Part shown: one piece after another, positions 63,038-64,000 of the stretch | Layout of the letters: every line of letters begins with the position of its first letter | Position numbering within the stretch: position 1 is the stretch's first letter | Source of the DNA: Dyella sp. BiH032 | GTDB lineage: Bacteria > Pseudomonadota > Gammaproteobacteria > Xanthomonadales > Rhodanobacteraceae | Length of the DNA: 64,000 nucleotides | Reading direction: 5' to 3' | Assembly (NCBI RefSeq): GCF_031954525.1 | Contig: NZ_CP134867.1 | Span: forward strand, 4,836,001 to 4,900,000 | Made by a program: the position numbers and the translations under genes | Notes under the pieces: model-generated | The model's input: only the letters and a program-made list of their open reading frames with translations | What the model was told of the DNA's origin: nothing | Database searches by the model: none

Positions 63038-63060
63038 CTGTTCGTGAAATTGACGGAAGG

Positions 63061-63498
63061 TCAGAACCCTGGAATCAGACCGGATAAAATGGTCGACACT
63101 TGATCTGGGCTGAGGCCAGCCTCTATTGCCCAGTAGATTAGAAACTCGCCGGCGTAACCAGAAAATTCCTCGCTCGTATTAAATGAAGACCATATCAAGC
63201 GATTAACGGCGACCTCCCGCGGATCGCGCCCCTCCGTCTGGTCCGAGCGGATAATTTCAGCAAACTTCGCCACACTAACGGAGCGTTTCTCCGCCACCCC
63301 TTCATACCAATATGCCTTCGCCGCCTTGAACGCCTCTCTTTGAGTCGCATTGAACCCCGCACTCAGCATTGCACAAAGTTCTAGAGCAAATATTGCGGTG
63401 GTCCGCACGTCGCCTTGGAAACTGCCGGCATTTAAAGCGCGGTCCAGCCGATCGCTAATCTGCCTGACTTGTAAAGCCTTATATGTATCTCTTGCCAT
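63061..63498 (-). CDS. Candidate immunity protein for the adjacent deaminase toxin
   Basis: A 145-residue helical protein (MARDTYKALQVRQISDRLDR) without signal peptide or recognised motif. It lies 13 bp downstream of the toxin stop on the same strand. GC is visibly lower than in the chromosome on the left. In polymorphic toxin loci the gene directly after the toxin usually encodes the cognate immunity protein, and that is the sole basis for the call. Confidence 0.55.
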   Translation of the reverse strand: MARDTYKALQVRQISDRLDRALNAGSFQGDVRTTAIFALELCAMLSAGFNATQREAFKAAKAYWYEGVAEKRSVSVAKFAEIIRSDQTEGRDPREVAVNRLIWSSFNTSEEFSGYAGEFLIYWAIEAGLSPDQVSTILSGLIPGF

Positions 63499-63511
63499 GA
63501 AAACTTACTCG

Positions 63512-64000
63512 CTAAGGGACTGGAGGGAGAACCGGAGGCGGAGGCGGCGGGGGAGGCGGTGGTGGCGCCACAATCCGAACACCCAACCTTTGAGCGACGG
63601 CCTCACAAGTCGCGCAAGCTCTCATTAAACGACCCGCACCACTTCCTGCTGCGCGAACGGTGGCGACGACAGAATTCTGCAGTCGAGCGCCGGCATTCAA
63701 AGCGTTGCTCATGGCGTTAATTTCAGCGCAGCATCCGTGATATGGGGAAACCTCTCCCGTACTTGCCACGCTATCCAGCGCCTCTTGTACAGTTGCATTA
63801 GTTGCCATGCCGGGCCCGCCGGCGTTGGTGCTCGCACCAGCGAAAGCCTCTCCGGACTCTGTGACTAATCCAGCCGTCGCGCCACTCGTTGCGCCACCGG
63901 CTTGGGCTGTTTCTGCAGCCTCACTCGCCACAGAAATAGCTCTTGCCGCCATCAGGGCTGCACGAGCCTCCGAAGCGGCAGCGACCACCGAGGGTACCGC
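63512..64000 (-). CDS. C-terminal part of a polymorphic toxin with YwqJ-like deaminase signature
   Basis: The open frame continues past the right edge, so only about the last 162 residues are seen. They hold an Ala-rich helical linker and then the zinc-binding deaminase signature: HGCCAEINA (complement of about 63712-63739) with the proton-shuttling Glu, and CATC (complement of about 63605-63616). A tail of 11 prolines ends it. This combination fits the nucleic-acid/nucleoside deaminase toxins. The delivery domain (T6SS, CDI or other) would be encoded beyond the window. Confidence 0.65.
   Translation of the reverse strand, partial: AVPSVVAAASEARAALMAARAISVASEAAETAQAGGATSGATAGLVTESGEAFAGASTNAGGPGMATNATVQEALDSVASTGEVSPYHGCCAEINAMSNALNAGARLQNSVVATVRAAGSGAGRLMRACATCEAVAQRLGVRIVAPPPPPPPPPPPVLPPVP

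Overview
The window looks like a chromosomal segment of a high-GC gammaproteobacterium. The most likely group is the Xanthomonadales/Lysobacterales, near Dyella, Luteibacter, Rhodanobacter or Xanthomonas. The basis is about 65-70% GC, short intergenic gaps, the set of housekeeping genes (gltBD, rep, plsB, ubiE, dinG, folE, rlmI, rmuC, srkA), a long TonB-dependent receptor, and dispersed hairpin-rich intergenic repeats. The genus is an inference from protein style, since no rRNA is present.

Region 1 (1-39448) is ordinary chromosome. It holds a broken-off 2Fe-2S reductase, a hotdog thioesterase, srkA, a large LysM protein, a ygiB/ygiC-like pair, rlmI, rmuC, a shikimate-dehydrogenase-like gene, folE with an EF-hand gene, an MFS exporter, a FrnE-like oxidoreductase, dinG with hutD-like, an NnrU-like gene, a DUF938 methyltransferase, a YchJ-like gene, an NRDE gene, a double-domain methylglyoxal synthase, a TonB receptor, gltB-gltD, rep, and two paralogous membrane proteins. 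Four copies of a roughly 420-bp mosaic of hairpins sit in the larger gaps. Paired base changes between copies suggest that the folded form is conserved.

Region 2 (39464-55443) is a complete lambda-like tail cluster without any head, terminase, portal, integrase or replication gene. Its order is: a LexA/CI-type repressor (leftward), then rightward a zinc-finger protein, two holin-like proteins, a GH24 endolysin, tail terminator, tail tube, a G/GT chaperone pair with a -1 slippery site, a short tape measure, M, L, K, a lipoprotein, I, J, two small proteins, three fibre-tip proteins sharing one N-terminal module, and a last small protein. This is best read as an SOS-inducible non-contractile (F-type) tailocin. 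Three copies of a 45-65 bp dyad-plus-AT box are each followed by an intrinsic terminator ahead of the lysis and tail genes, and further terminators lie between co-directional genes. This suggests control by processive antitermination, with the zinc-finger protein as a possible Q-like factor.

Region 3 (55488-62525) is chromosome again: an AI-2E-type permease, an e(P4)-type acid phosphatase, a candidate small RNA with its own promoter and terminator, a lipoprotein, plsB and ubiE.

Region 4 (62639-64000) looks like the end of a polymorphic-toxin locus on the minus strand. It holds a toxin C-terminus with a deaminase signature (running off the right edge), a candidate immunity gene, and a truncated GGDEF remnant. 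The toxin and immunity genes have visibly lower GC than their neighbours.
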